64,000 nt of DNA from Arenicola marina (Eukaryota > Annelida > Polychaeta > Arenicolidae): positions 20,311,143-20,375,142 of the forward strand of contig OZ025265.1 of the NCBI GenBank assembly GCA_964019135.1, written 5' to 3'. Every line of letters begins with the position of its first letter. Within the stretch, counting starts at the first letter, position 1. The notes beneath the pieces are model-generated. The model searched no databases. It saw only the letters and a list, made by a program, of their open reading frames with translations, and had not been told where the DNA came from. Of this stretch, positions 26,858-39,241 are shown one piece after another. The position numbers and the translations under genes are program-made.

Positions 26858-28376
26858 ACTGAAATGAAACTTGTGGAGAGCCTAGCTTTGCGCCCCTCTG
26901 TCCCCGAAAAATTGCTATTTCTCTCTAAAATTAACTCCAACAAATAGACAAAAGAGTCTTTTGTCAAAATGTCAGCGTTTGACTTTGAACAAATGCAACA
27001 CAGGTCTACCGCGGGGTCACAATATATGATCTATATATTCTGTACGTCTACCAGCACAGTCTACCAGCCAACCCACTGATATCTGCGGAGAGCTGTCAAG
27101 CGGTGCAAACCTTCCCATGAGTCAATCGCATCATGAGTTGTCAATAGATGGCGACACTTGCTTGGCGCCTCCACATTAGTCCACCAGGGAGCAGCACCTC
27201 CCGATCCGCTATTTCGCGCTTCTTGCGACTTGCCTTCCTGTGATAGACTAAATGCAACTAAATGAGTTTTGATGTATCTTTGAGGGGTCGGGGGATGGGG
27301 CGGAGGGAGGGAGGGGGGGGGGGTATCTCAAGGTAATTCACTGCTGGGAACGTGCGCTGGAAAGAGTGTCTTTTCCGTGAACTTTGGTACCGGCCCCAAT
27401 GGCTCCTAAATTAAGAACTTTTGGGCCGCACAATCTGCAGACCATAGACTGGTTGGCATTCGTCCGTCTACGAAAGACGATGGATTTTGCAGCTTTGTTA
27501 GATTTTAAGTAATACGATTTGCGTCGCGGGATTTGCGCTTATGACTGAACAAGCCTATCTGTGACCGACAGAGCTTCCCGCAGTCCTCGCATCGATGACC
27601 CGTCGACAGGTCCTGGTTTGTACTCACGCCTAGTGAGTACAGACCATAGACAGATCTAATTATCAATGACGTCATGTCTTACAGCAATTCTCCATTTCTT
27701 GACACCTGGATATCTTGAACAGTGACCTACATCACCTAATTACCGTCTTAACTGACGGAAGGTCAACAGAGACAGGCGCCAAGCCAGTTTCTTGTATACA
27801 GTAAAACCTCTCTAAGTCGATCGACGATGGGATATGCAATCCTAAGGATTTTCGTCATAGAAGATTTAGCCAAAGTCGTCCAACTTCCTCATCTGGTACG
27901 TGAATCTACTTTTACACAGATGGATGGGTAAAATTTTGGAGCTCTCAGAGGCACCTCGTTATAAAAAGTATTGAACTAATTACCCCCCCCCCCCCCGCGG
28001 GGGGTATGGAAGGACGATTGCAGTATCCAATGTGGATTTTCAAAATTCCAGTCGAACTTTCGAGGCATGTGGATGCCAATGTAGGGGGTCAATGTTTCAA
28101 GAACCATCTGGTCATTTACCCCTTCCAAATCCCTAATTTTTAGACCATGCAACTATTGGGCCGTGAAACCTCCCGGGAGAATGGACAGAATGGGGTTGGA
28201 TGAAATATGCCTTAGTTGCAGGTGCCAGTGTTTGAACTGTTGAAATTAAAGGCAACCGTATTTAGACCTTTTTACGGCGTTGCTGCTAGTCAATCTTTCA
28301 AGTTTTTGCTCACGAAACTATTACTAATTATTGTCGAAATGTCTTAGCACGAAGCTCGGCTTACAGTATAAAGTGC
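26858..28376. other. NABP upstream region, no further gene seen
   Basis: Contains poly-G (27314-27326) and poly-C/G (27984-28003) runs and a fragment of the GTGTCG element ending CATTTACCCCTTCCAAATCC near 28130. No exon was supported. Confidence 0.45.
27667..27674. promoter_or_regulatory. CRE palindrome TGACGTCA upstream of NABP
   Basis: A perfect 8-bp CREB/ATF palindrome about 880 bp upstream of the NABP ATG. An 8-mer can arise by chance in 64 kb, so function is only a possibility. Confidence 0.25.
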
Positions 28377-28581
28377 TTGGAAGGGGTAAATGGCGACACG
28401 CGACACAGGTTTATTTGAAAAATCGACATTCGTCATTGACCCCCAAATTCCGACACTGAGGATATGAAAAAGCGACATCGACACAGATTTTTGAAAAAAA
28501 AGCGACACGGAACGTCGTGAAAAATCGACATTCGACACTCAGAATTTTGAAAAATGGACACTAGACGCCCCTTCCAGACCC
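28377..28581. mobile_element. GTGTCG-rich short TIR element, copy b (opposite orientation)
   Basis: Starts TTGGAAGGGGTAAATGGCGA and ends CGCCCCTTCCAGACCC. The interior reads as the complement of copy a (CGACACGGAACGTCGTGAAA, ATCGACATTCG). Termini are inverted repeats of GGGTCTGGAAGGGG. Confidence 0.82.
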
Positions 28582-29314
28582 ATAGTATACAGGTATAGGC
28601 CTATATAATAGTAGTCGGAAGTGACAAACGAGAGCACCCACGTAAGCCGTCAAGGGTTACTGTAGGCCCTACTCAGTAACACGTTATCTCTTGTTATGTA
28701 ATGATTCATATACATTTGACATTGTGTTCTCTTGTCATCAACGCAGCAAGCTTATTTCTTCTTTCTAAAAGTAACCGAATCGTATCCTTTCATACGTCTG
28801 CTTCCAAGCGCTCCCCTACCCCTCACTCCCCTATCGTTGACTTTCGAGCAGTCAAACCACTCACCAGTGTACGTCCCCACCCACACTGCTGAAACCTCCA
28901 TATTATTATCTTGCAAGACCGAAGCGGGTCTCAAATGTCAAGCAATGGTTATAAAGACAGTTTTGAGTTTGCGTGGTTATCTCAGGGCGTTGGATATGCA
29001 GATAATTTCGTCAGAGAAATAAAGCAGCGTTTTTAAGAATATTACTTCCAAAACTTGTATGCTAACACTACATAGCGAACCATTACATAACCGGAGATTT
29101 ATATATTGTATTCCTTCCGTTTTTCCTGTAAGCCGTTGCTTGCAACGGTGTAAAGACTTTTTACTTCCATTCTAAACATGTAATGCGTTCAAGCTTTAAT
29201 GCAACTTTGTACCCCCAGTGAAAAGTGCAACTAAAAATACATGAATATAGAATGAACATAATTTACTCGAAATCAACACATATTCCTTCATGACAACGTA
29301 GTTTATTTTTTCTT
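28582..29314. other. Spacer between NABP and COA1
   Basis: About 0.7 kb, AT-rich, containing the AATAAA (- strand) at 29302-29307 that could end COA1 transcripts. No other exon seen. Confidence 0.4.
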
Positions 29315-32300
29315 CTATTTTATATTGATATATAAAAGTCTTTCATCTTTTTTTTCGATATTGCCTGCTTCAAGTGCATTATTTTGCATATCCTGTGAGT
29401 TTGTCGACGGAGATTGTAATGAAGCCTCGGGTGACGCAGTACTATTTTCCTGCCCTGTTGGCGTGACAAATTGTCTCGACAAAGGATTGATGAAGAATGT
29501 CCATTGCTTCTCATCCACCTCCAAGTCCAGCTTGTCCACAATCCAACTGCGAAGAAAGATACATAAAAATGTATGTGTCTATTATGATTGAAATTGATTT
29601 TGGCAACCATTAAAAAAAAGAGACAAGGCAATTGTGAAGCACGAAAATTTCGAGGCCAAAAGAAGTGTTCATTTCTTTCGGCTGAATGGTTGTATTTGTG
29701 GGCTGTGAATAATCTCAATATGAATTGCAATGACAGGTCAGAGCCCCTGGAAGAAAACTGTATCAGTAAGAGTGAAAACCAAAATAGGAATAATATAGAT
29801 GCAAACCATGCTTTCTAGAGACAAAAAAAGTTTGATAAAGTACTAAACTACTTTTCACTAAAGAACAAAAAGAGAGGGAGGTTCGGATCCCCTGGAGCCC
29901 CCTCCTTGCCCTGGATATGCCATATTCCTAAGGTGCTCCATATATCAGTGAACATGTCTCTGTGCTTTCTCAACTACAGCCAATATTTAGTAATATTATA
30001 TTCTTTCCACATGCAACATTAATAAAAAAGCAAGGTCGCATTTGCGTGACTACATGTATACCTTTCTTGAAGACTCTCACGATGAGACCAACTGTGCAAG
30101 TTTCCTTTCTTTCTTGGTCCTTTCAGTGGCAACGTTATCTGCACCAAATACATATATATATGATATAAGACGATGTGTATAAAAGTTGCTTGGAACCTAA
30201 ATACCAAAGTTGTGCATGAGTCAATAGGAAAAATGAAGTAAGAAGAGTTATGGCTTCAGGAGAAGCGACTGCCAAGGAATATATAGAATTTAGGCCCACC
30301 CCTCACCCTCCATTATTAAGAATAATGAAGACTACCTGTAATGTAGTATAAATACAGATAAATATGTCAGGCTAAAACCAGATATCTTTTGTATGAGATT
30401 TAAGAAGAACATTGGTCATGTGACAACTGTCAGCGCACCTTTTTTGCTAAGCAATTGTAACTGAACGAGAACACACCTAATAAAGTTATCAAGCCAACCA
30501 CAGCAGGCTTAGTTTCTCTTCCCAAGAGAACATAAGACTACTGTAATTTCCGGTGTATAATTCACACCTCTTGTCCTCGTGGCCGAGTGGGCTGCGACTT
30601 ATACACCAGTGCAACTTATAATATATGGCTCAAGTCTAAATATTTCTCAAAATCAGCTGCTGCAACTTATACACGAGTCCGCCAAATCCCCTGGAAAATA
30701 GTTACATACTCTGGCAGTGAGTCCATCTGTGTGATTTTTAGCTGTATCACCAAGGTCCAACCTCTTGATTATCAGTGGCTCGCCAAAGAGTTTCGTGCCC
30801 CGTGGGTAACCGTGAAGCAACTCCACAGATTTCTTGTAGTATTCTTGGCTTCGAAAATTGTCTGTAATGAAACAAAGATAATCGTTACACTAGTGTTTCC
30901 ATTTAATCACCTATAGCCAATGCAACAGTAAATCAATGGTGGGAAGGGGACAAGCTCCATCTCTGTATCCATAACACAGATATAGAGATGATGAGAAGAT
31001 CTAACCATGACCATGTGTTGATGAATGTAGTTGCTATTCGTACATGCCTGCATGATTAAACTGTATGACTATAAATCTGTACTACACATGGTCACGTGAC
31101 CAACAGGGGCCCAGTCACAAAACTAAGGCGCTATTTAGTCATGCAGCAGTTCATCCTTAATTTTACACAAAATACAATAAAAGCTTTTAGTTAACCAGAT
31201 AATTTGCTGCAATAACCAATGCCAAAGGGGCAAATTTCTTTGATAATCTTTGGCACCGGTACTTGGTTCATGGGACAGAATTCCTACCACTTGCATATAT
31301 GCTATATACAAAAAGTTTGACCGAAAGATCTTTGATTGTTGAATAATGGCATATAAAGTCAAAGTCATAAATGCAGTAAATACATGTTTCAGCCCATATT
31401 TTCCATGAATTTGCCTCGATCACTCTCAAAATCACTGATGTGAGAAAGGAATATGAGACCATTTTAATGATACTAAACCGCAGACCAAACCGGCCGCTGT
31501 CCGAAACCAGACAGTGGGAGGGGGTGGGTGAGGGGGGGGGGGCATTGTCTCGTCTCGGCGGTGTCTGGCTGCCGGATTAGTGGGGGGTGGGGTGGGGGGG
31601 GGGGGGGTCTGCCAATAGCTAATAACAATTAGTCTTTGTCTTGGAGGTGCCAGATTAGCGTTCTATGGCTGAGTGCCCCGGGACCACCACTATCGACCAC
31701 TACCTACATATAGATATATTAACATCAGCAAGGGCTGAAATAGGCTTTTGGGTTGGGTTTCGCATATTTTTGCGTTTTACATGTAATAAAGTGATGAGAT
31801 CGCCATTCAACGGTAATTGGTCGGATTTCGCGTATTTTTGCATCTAAGAAAGTGATGAGATCGCCATTCAACGGTAATTGGTCGGATTTCGCGTATTTTT
31901 GCGTCTTACATCAAATAAAGTGATGAGATTGCCATTCAGCGGCTTTCGCGTATTTTGCGCCATTTGGCAATTAACGGCATTTTTCACTTGAAATGACTTA
32001 GATTTTCATTTCATTGCAGGCCAACTTCCCTTTTACCTCCTGTGCACCTTACTGCACAGGGAGGCGCAACTGGTGTCGGTTACGGCGCAGTTCATTTCGC
32101 GTGAGGATATGGTGCATCGGCTATGAGCAGGTTCGAAGGCATGCAACGCTCAGCTCGTTACCTACTGGGAGGAGTACCGAGCCGGGTGTCGCAGTCCTCG
32201 GTACCTGCTCGCCGCTGGCAGCAGGCTCATTTGTCCCCGCCCCGAGGGACAACCCGCATAGGCCCCTACACCGCTGCGCCGCACACTCGTCACGGGAGGA

Positions 32301-32877
32301 GTCGCCGTCAGAACAACCCGCCTAGGCCCCTACACCGCTGCACCGCACACTCGTCACGGGAGGAGTCGCCGTCAGAACAACCCGCCTAGGCCCCTACACC
32401 GCTGCGCCGCACACTCGTCACGGGAGGAGTCGCCGTCAGAACAACCCGCCTAGGCCCCTACACCGCCGCGCCACAGGAGGAGTCGGGAGGAGAAAACTGG
32501 GAGGAGCTTATGGCTAGCCATCTAGGCTGGTTCCATTGGCATTGCCCCTAAATAATGTACAGGACAGGACCTGTGTGAACATTTCATTGACATTCGGCGT
32601 AGCCCTACCGACAGGTCGGGATCAGTAGAGTATACCGTATTACCTGGCGGCCTACCCAGCTACCGGTCCTGGCCCAAAAAAATGCCCCCAGTCCAATGTC
32701 AGAATGCGAGGTCAGGCCCTATACTATAGGTGGGCGATAATGCGAACACATGCACGATTAAAGGTTTATATTACCTTGAATCCGCCACGTAAAGTATCCT
32801 GCGCCTCCTAAAGCTAATACTCCGCCATAAATAGCTACATACTTTAACGTCTTAATTGATTGACTAGCAGCTGCCAT
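29315..32877 (-). CDS. COA1: COA1-like cytochrome c oxidase assembly factor, 4 exons
   Basis: Exons on the - strand: 32877-32775 (ATG at 32877-32875), 30861-30710, 30138-30062, 29546-29315 (stop). AG/GT borders and phases join; total 564 bp, 187 residues. The N-terminus has a single membrane segment (about residues 12-29: VAIYGGVLALGGAGYF), then DNFRSQEYYKKSVELLHGYP, LFGEPLIIKRLDLGD, a basic turn (LPLKGPRKKGNL), SWSHRES and WIVDKLDLEVDEKQWTFF. This order (TM, YY-x-A/S-x-E-L, P-L-x-I, K-I-P-V/L-x-G, short strand, W-x-[LV]-D, L-E-[LV]) matches human COA1/MITRAC15, an inner-membrane protein in cytochrome oxidase and complex I assembly. The related TIM21 fold is the main alternative. A Ser/Asn-rich tail of about 45 residues extends beyond the human length (146). 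An AATAAA on the - strand (29307-29302) lies just past the stop. Confidence 0.85.
31790..31965. repeat. ~60-bp tandem repeat (x3) in COA1 intron 1
   Basis: Three units with AAAGTGATGAGATCGCCATT, CAACGGTAATTGGTCGGATT and TTCGCGTATTTTTGCG. The third is truncated. Confidence 0.88.
32250..32487. repeat. 64-bp GC-rich tandem repeat (x3-4) in COA1 intron 1
   Basis: Unit contains CCCCTACACCGCTGCGCCGC, ACTCGTCACGGGAGGAGTCG and CCGTCAGAACAACCCGCCTA. Units are nearly identical, so expansion is recent. Confidence 0.93.
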
Positions 32878-32974
32878 TTCGAATAACTGAAGTTCTGTTT
32901 AGAACCAGAGGTTTATGTGTTTTGGGTTGTTTTTGCCCGAGGTGATCTGCCGCCAGGTGGCGGTACGGCTAATT

Positions 32975-33143
32975 ACCGAAGGGGGCTGGAGGGGGCTGGA
33001 GGGGGCTGGGATTTACCGAAGGGGGCTGGAGGGGGCCGATTAGATGGAAGTGGCTTACGGGCTTAGATTAAAAATTAATGGCAAATCATTCATTTAGTTA
33101 TTCCTTCAATTTACCGATGGGGGCTGGAGGGGGCCGGGATTTC
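32975..33143 (+). repeat. GGGGGCTGGA repeat block, left arm of a large inverted repeat
   Basis: Units with GGGGGCTGGAGGGGGCCGG, GATTTACCGAAG, GATGGAAGTGGCTTACGGGC and TTAGTTATTCCTTCAATTTA. Its reverse complement recurs, three times in tandem, at 33339-33782. Confidence 0.9.
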
Positions 33144-33338
33144 TCAACTTCTCAGGACGAGGTGTCGACGGGGAGAAGTCCAGACGCCGGCGTCTCTTTT
33201 TCAGCGGCTTCTCTGCCTTTGCAGCTGTCTATAGGCCTACTGTGGGTTGCGAAGACTCCAGGAGTGGCACAAAATGGTTGGGTACCCATGTGCCGCTGAT
33301 TTCGCGTGATGACGAGCTAGGCCACATGATGTATCTCA

Positions 33339-33782
33339 TCCCCCTCCAGCCCCCTTCGGTAATTTGAAGGAATAACTAAATGAATACTTTGCCATTTATT
33401 TTTAATCCAAGATGCCCGTAAGCCACTTCCATTTAATCATCAACCCTCTCCATCCAGCCCCCTTGGGTAAATCCCGGCCCCTCCAGCCCCCTTCGGTAAA
33501 TTGAAGGAATAACTAAATGAATGCTTTGCCATTTATTTTTAATCCAAGATGCCCGTAAGCCACTTCCATTTAATCATCAACCCCCTCCATCGAGCCCCCT
33601 TCGGTAAATCCCGGCCCCCTCCAGCCCCCTTCGGTAATTTGAAGGAATAACTAAATAAATGGTTTGCCATTTATTTTTAATCCAAGATGCCCCTAATTAG
33701 CCACTTCCATTTAATCATCAACCCCCTCCATCGAGCCCCCTTCGGTAAATCTCGGCCCCCTCCAGCCCCCTCCAGCCCCCTC
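33339..33782 (-). repeat. ~135-bp tandem repeat (x3), right arm of the inverted repeat
   Basis: Three tandem units of CCCCCTTCGGTAA, TTTGAAGGAATAACTAAATG, TGCCATTTATTTTTAATCCA and GCCACTTCCATTTAATCATC, complementary to 32975-33143. The ~195-bp centre (33144-33338) is single-copy. Confidence 0.92.
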
Positions 33783-34101
33783 CGTAACAGCAGAAGTAAG
33801 CTTACAACGGACTACATATTTATGGCAAGCCCTTTCAATTTAATTACATTACTCCAATGTGGTGGCTCTTTAACCGGGCCGATTTCCTGTGGCGGATCCA
33901 GAAGACAACCATATGGGAGTCATAAGCAGGCGCGAATCAAGGAATTTGAAAAAAAAATTGCTGTGGGGGTGGGGGGGGGTTGGATACGTTATATTTTAAA
34001 TTCATATGACGCGGGACGCTCCATGGATTCCCACCAAGGAGGGGGGGGGGCATTGCTATACGAATCTGGGGGGGGGGGGGGGGGGCGAGTGCCGATTGAT
34101 G

Positions 34102-34157
34102 CCTGAGAGAAAAGACATTTATGATGAAAAAGATGCCCCTATAAAGCGGATACATGT
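34102..34157. repeat. Left copy of an inverted repeat around the 31-bp array
   Basis: CCTGAGAGAAAAGAC...GATGAAAAAGATGCCCCTAT is complementary to about 35402-35462 and similar in direct orientation to 35498-35560. Confidence 0.7.
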
Positions 34158-34880
34158 ATTTGTAAACTTGTGACTGAAACTATATCCAAGCAAAGATATT
34201 AGTACTAATATCTTTGATCCAAGGTAGCCATATTCCACAACGAAGGAGATCTCATTCAGTAGTTCATAATTGCGTAGGTTGGACATTGTAGTAGGTAGTG
34301 GATTGTGTCTTCAGGTGTTTAAGTGCAATCGTTTTGACAGTAGTTGGTGGGGATGAAACCATATAGTGTACATATGAGCTACTGAGGCCAAGACGCAGTC
34401 TGCAATGATGGACGGCTGCATAACCCGTACGCATGTCATACAGAAAATTCCACGAGCTGAAAAAAAATCGGGCACCATTGCAGTAATGTAATGCCCCCCC
34501 CCCCCCGCCTTCCCTGGTACTGTAGACAGGATACGGGCAGTCACACTATTACGAAATGAACCTATCGAACACCTACTGGTGACCTCCTTTCTCAAATATA
34601 TATACCAGTTCATCTCAGCATTTACATAAACCCTTCAACCCATAAACCCGTTTAAGCTCAATATTCATTAGTGTAATGATAATACGTTCATTGATACGAA
34701 TAATACGCGTTATTCACATTTTATACTATGATTTACTCCGTCCTATGGCCTATATCCTACATATATACCCCTGCCAAACTGTGATGACGCGATAGCACCT
34801 CTAAACCCGGTGGGGTACTTGATACATTGCTGGGTTTGGGGGGGGGGGGGGGGTCTGCGGTAAAGCCCCCCCCCTTTTCC

Positions 34881-35352
34881 GCGCCAAAATCCGCTTAGTC
34901 AGGGCGTTTTACTACAAAAATCCGCTCGGTCGGACCGTTTTACCACAAAAATCCGCTCGGTCGGGGCGTTTTACCGCCAAATGCCGCTTTGTCGGGCCGT
35001 TTTACCACAAAAATCCGCTCGGTCCGGCCGTTTTACCGCCAAATGCCGCTCGGTCGGGCCGTTTTACCACAAAAATCCGCTCGGTCGGGCCGTTTTACCA
35101 CATAGATCCGCTCAGTCGGGGCGTTTTACCGCCAAATGCCGCTCGGTCGGGCCGTTTTACCACAAAAATCCGCTCGGTCGGGCCGTTTTACCACAAAAAT
35201 CCGCTCGGTCGGGCCGTTTTACCACATAAATCCGCTCGGTCGGGGCGTTTTACCGCCAAATGCCGCTCGGTCGGGGCGTTTTACCATCAAAATCCGCTCA
35301 GTCGGGGGCTTTTTACCGCCAAAATCCGCTTGGAAGGGTTATTTTTCGCGGC
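34881..35352. repeat. 31-bp tandem array (~15 units)
   Basis: Units alternate between two forms, AAAATCCGCTCGGTCGGGCC then GTTTTACCACA, and AAATGCCGCTCGGTCGGGCC then GTTTTACCGCC. More diverged CCGCTC units continue to about 35465, and inverted ones (GAGCGGATTT, GAGCGAATTTT) follow to about 35705. Confidence 0.93.
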
Positions 35353-36540
35353 AATCCGCTCCATGAACGCACATTTTCGAGCCCTCCGATCGCAAGTTTT
35401 AAAATATCCGCTCTATAGGGGTATCTTTTTCATCACAAGTCTCCGCTCTCTCAGGCATGTATCAAGGTATCCTTAGGTTCGGGTACCCCTGATCATGTTG
35501 ATGGCTGAGAAAGCGGACATTTGAGATGACAATACAGAGCCGATATTTTAATTTGTGACCGGAGGGTTGACTCTGAGAATGGCCGGGTAGATAGAGCGGA
35601 TTTGCCGTAAAAAAGCATGAAACTGCGATATAGAGCGGGTCAAGGGAAAAAAAATACCCCTTTCGAGCGAATTTTGGAGGTGAAACGCCCCTTTCGAGCG
35701 AATTTTTGAACTACGATGGTGACTCAAAGGTGTGTTTTTTGAGCAACACAAACCAGTGTGTTGCTAGCCTACGTTTCTTCCCAAAAGGGTTCCTAGGACC
35801 AGGCTACGTACAGTAGAGAACGGGTCTTCTCGGGATGTCCATCAAGTCGTAGACATATAGCATCTAGATGCAGACTTGAATGAAATTGATGGAAAAGAAA
35901 TGGCGGTACGTCTATAGTCGAATAAACTGATCAGTTATTCATGCACATCAGGAGGGAGGGAGAGTGGCATTTATAGGCATATACAGCGAATGTGAACATC
36001 ACCTACAGTTTATAGTAATATACTTGTGCAAACCGTTTTGTTGGGACACAAACAACTAAGTTGGTTTCACCCAATTGTCTACTGGTTGCTGAATTAGTAT
36101 TTTATATGATTAAAAGGCATGTATTTGAATGGGTTGGTCTATATCCCATATGACATTGAATAAACATCGGGTGTTACGAATGGAGTGTTTGCACTTCTGC
36201 CGAAATTACTCTTTGTGAAGGGTTTAAATTTGAGATATATAACTTTATAATTACTTATCAAACCGCAAGTATGTAAATTCTAATTCATGCAGAGGGTGAT
36301 CACTGTCCCGTATTTTTTCAACAACAAATAATTCAGGCATAGGCAACTGCACTGGAACTGCGTGAGCCAGGCAGATATACATGTATAAACATAAATAAAG
36401 ATATCAGTTGTATACAAACATCAGTTATGATGACTAATCATGGGAAGTCCATGCCCCCCCTCCACCTCCAAGTGGGGCATATGGGGTCTACACCTTCGGC
36501 TGCGTCGAGGTGGCTCAAAGCGATACGTAGGATAGAGTAC

Positions 36541-37270
36541 GTGGGGCAAAACGCCTACCTTAAGCAAGATGCGCCATCTTTATTTTTAGTATGATGCGTG
36601 CAAATCTAGATATCGTCAGAGACCTTCATCCTGCATGGCTCTACGTTAATGAGACATGGATTTCTTTGTAAATATTAACCGTACGGCGTGGGAAAAGAAA
36701 AGGTAATATTCTATCTATAGCTGGGGGCGTTTTGCCCCACACCGCCCCATGTCATGATATAGGTGAAAAATATATGGATGAGCAGCTCTAAGAATTTCTA
36801 TTATGTTCTATTATGATGAACATTAATAAAGTAGCCGAATTTTCGTTTTAGGCGTCTAACAAGAAAATATTTTTATTGAGAGAATTGATAATGGGGCAAA
36901 ACGCCTACTAGTGGGCGTTTTACCCCATCAGACAACAGTAAAGTGCTTTAGCCTAGCCCGCCTTTATGTAATTATCGCCCAATTTCACAGACACGTCGTT
37001 ACAGCTGATAATCCTGGTAATCAGACCTGATTCATGATAAGTCAGCTATGGCGAGCCAATAAATCTCGAGCAATTTTACAAAAAAGGAGGTCATAATGGG
37101 AAATTGCCGATGTTATACTTATTTTTGCATATTCGACTCCACGCTTCCAGAAGACGTTCGGCTATGATCAGGTGACACGTATGCGTCACTCATAGTCGTC
37201 CGGAACATGCGCGACTGGGCTATTTGGGGCATGGGTGTATTACCCCGCCATGGGCGTCTTGCCCCACCCT
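36541..37270. mobile_element. Palindromic TIR element with GTGGGGCAAAACGCC ends
   Basis: GTGGGGCAAAACGCCTACC at 36541 faces GGGCGTCTTGCCCCACCC at 37252-37269. Two more inverted pairs lie inside (36725-36740 and 36891-36935, the latter a near-perfect palindrome around CTACTAGTGG). About 730 bp, no coding, so a non-autonomous element or nested MITEs. Confidence 0.7.
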
Positions 37271-38950
37271 ACCCGGCCTACGTACGGCAGCAGCTATAGA
37301 ACACCTGCTTCAGTTACCTGAAGAAAATTCTAAACAAATTGTTGCGCAAGGAAGCCGGTTCATCTAACGACGTCACGAATCAATGAAAAAATTGCCCCGT
37401 ATGCCTTTTATTTTTTTTACGGTAGGTCATATATATACTAGTAATATTGGTGACGAATAACTATAATTTAGTGATTATGGAATTTCGTTAATGAAGTGCA
37501 AATGGATCAAATATTTAGAAAGTAAGGACCTAGGACCCCCTTCCTCCAACGCTGAATCCGCCAGTGAGATGTAAATGTAATTTCGACTGATATAATGAAT
37601 GATGTAAGGCGATTGCATAAAGTCCATTTACTCGATTGTGACAGTGTTGTTCAAATTAAAATACATGCAGCGTCGCGCATGGCAGGTTAAGTAGTAAAAA
37701 GTTAGTGGTAGCAATAAAAACTAAGTGGTAAAATGTTAGGGAGAGCAAAAAAAACTGAGAATGTGGAAAACTGCATGGGTGTACGAATATGTGGAATATG
37801 GAAGGTGGGAAATATATAGGGACTATAATATATCCTAGATCGATCGCGCTGCAGGGTTTTGATACAAGCGTCGTGAAAAATAACCGCTTTGGCCAGTCGA
37901 AATAATTTAGATTATGGCTAATTGCACAACAAATAGTGCCTGATATATTTGTTTCAGCAATTAAAAGCTCTTTGGGAAAGATATGATCCATAAATATAGC
38001 CCGAGTGAAAGCCGTATTAAAAAGCCAGGGCGCCAAATCGTGAGTCATTGGTAATTGTCACAGCACTTTGCATCACTTATATTTGGTTATTTACCCTGAC
38101 TTTACTCGCAGGCTTTCATTCTTGCAAATTGACAATAGACTTCTATTTGTAGATATAGGTGACATTTTCCTTACATGCACATTTATAGATATCCGAAAGT
38201 ATCTAAAATTATGAGCGTCATTCTTGCAGAAAGCCAGAGAAGCCCAAATTAATGCAAGTCGTCAGAGGGGGGGAAATTGTCACGAGCATTAAACGGAACA
38301 GCCGTCGTTGACACACTTGACACAGTTCGGTGAACGCGCCAGCAGCCGACAGTTTCGGACCAACGTCTGTGACAGTCGGTGTCTTTAGGATTAAACCTGT
38401 CAAGTTTCGAGCTCATGACGGATTACCGGAATGCATTATTATTTAGTTAGAGGTACAGGACTGCTCTAAAGCCAGGTAAAATAAGTTGATTATATGTCGT
38501 GGACTTTGTAGCGGGCGAGATGTGTCGTGTTACCTGCTGATGTTGACTAACGTACCGACCGCCTACTTTCCCTACCTGCGTCCTGATGCAAAAACAAGTT
38601 TTCAGGTGTGATTTATTTGTAGTGACTTTTAGTCGGCAGATAATAATTAGATAGGGCCTACTGGATAGCCCAACTATATTTTACACATTCTCATAACGTT
38701 ACATTGACATAGATCTAGGCCTACTGCACTTTGCAAATTTGTAAATAGCCCAGTTGTTTGTGTTTGAAGATCTTTCTGAGTCTGACTCTAGAATGCAGAT
38801 ACCTGCATAACCATAACTTATAAGTCATAACGCTGATTAACCCTTTGATGCCGAGGTTACCGGTGAGCAATTTCGAACCTATTTTCACTCACATAGTACA
38901 CATGCTATTGACAGCAACAAAATCTAACATGGTTCTTCAGTTGAACTATA
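37271..38950. other. Intergenic stretch, no gene seen
   Basis: Between the palindromic element and the hAT-like MITE. GCTGAATCCGCCAGTGAG near 37550 resembles a hAT terminal fragment. Any promoter or first exon of the SEC14 gene could be here, but none could be supported. Confidence 0.35.
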
Positions 38951-38955
38951 GATCT

Positions 38956-39241
38956 CAGGGGCAGATCTAAGGGGGGGGGGGGGGGGTTACAGGGGTTGCA
39001 CCCCCCCACTTGGCAACCTCAAAAGTTTTTCAGAGAGCACCCCTCCCCCCCCATGGTTGCAAGTTTTTGGACAGGGACCCCCCCCTTGGGAACCTGAACA
39101 TACACTGTTAGTCTGCTTCTTCGAACAACCCCCCCCCCCCCCCACCTGGTTGCATGTCCTTCAGAGAGCACACTCCATACCCCCGGTTAGAAGTTTTCAG
39201 AGAGCAACCTCCCCCTTGGCAAATTCCTAGATCTGCCCCTG
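38956..39241. mobile_element. hAT-like MITE, 286 bp
   Basis: Begins CAGGGGCAGATCTAAG and ends CTAGATCTGCCCCTG, near-perfect inverted repeats with the CAGGGG...CCCCTG ends common to non-autonomous hAT elements. GATCT flanks both sides (38951-38955, 39242-39246), shorter than the usual 8-bp hAT target duplication. The interior is dominated by poly-G/poly-C runs and repeated TTGCA and CAGAGAGCA motifs. Confidence 0.82.
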
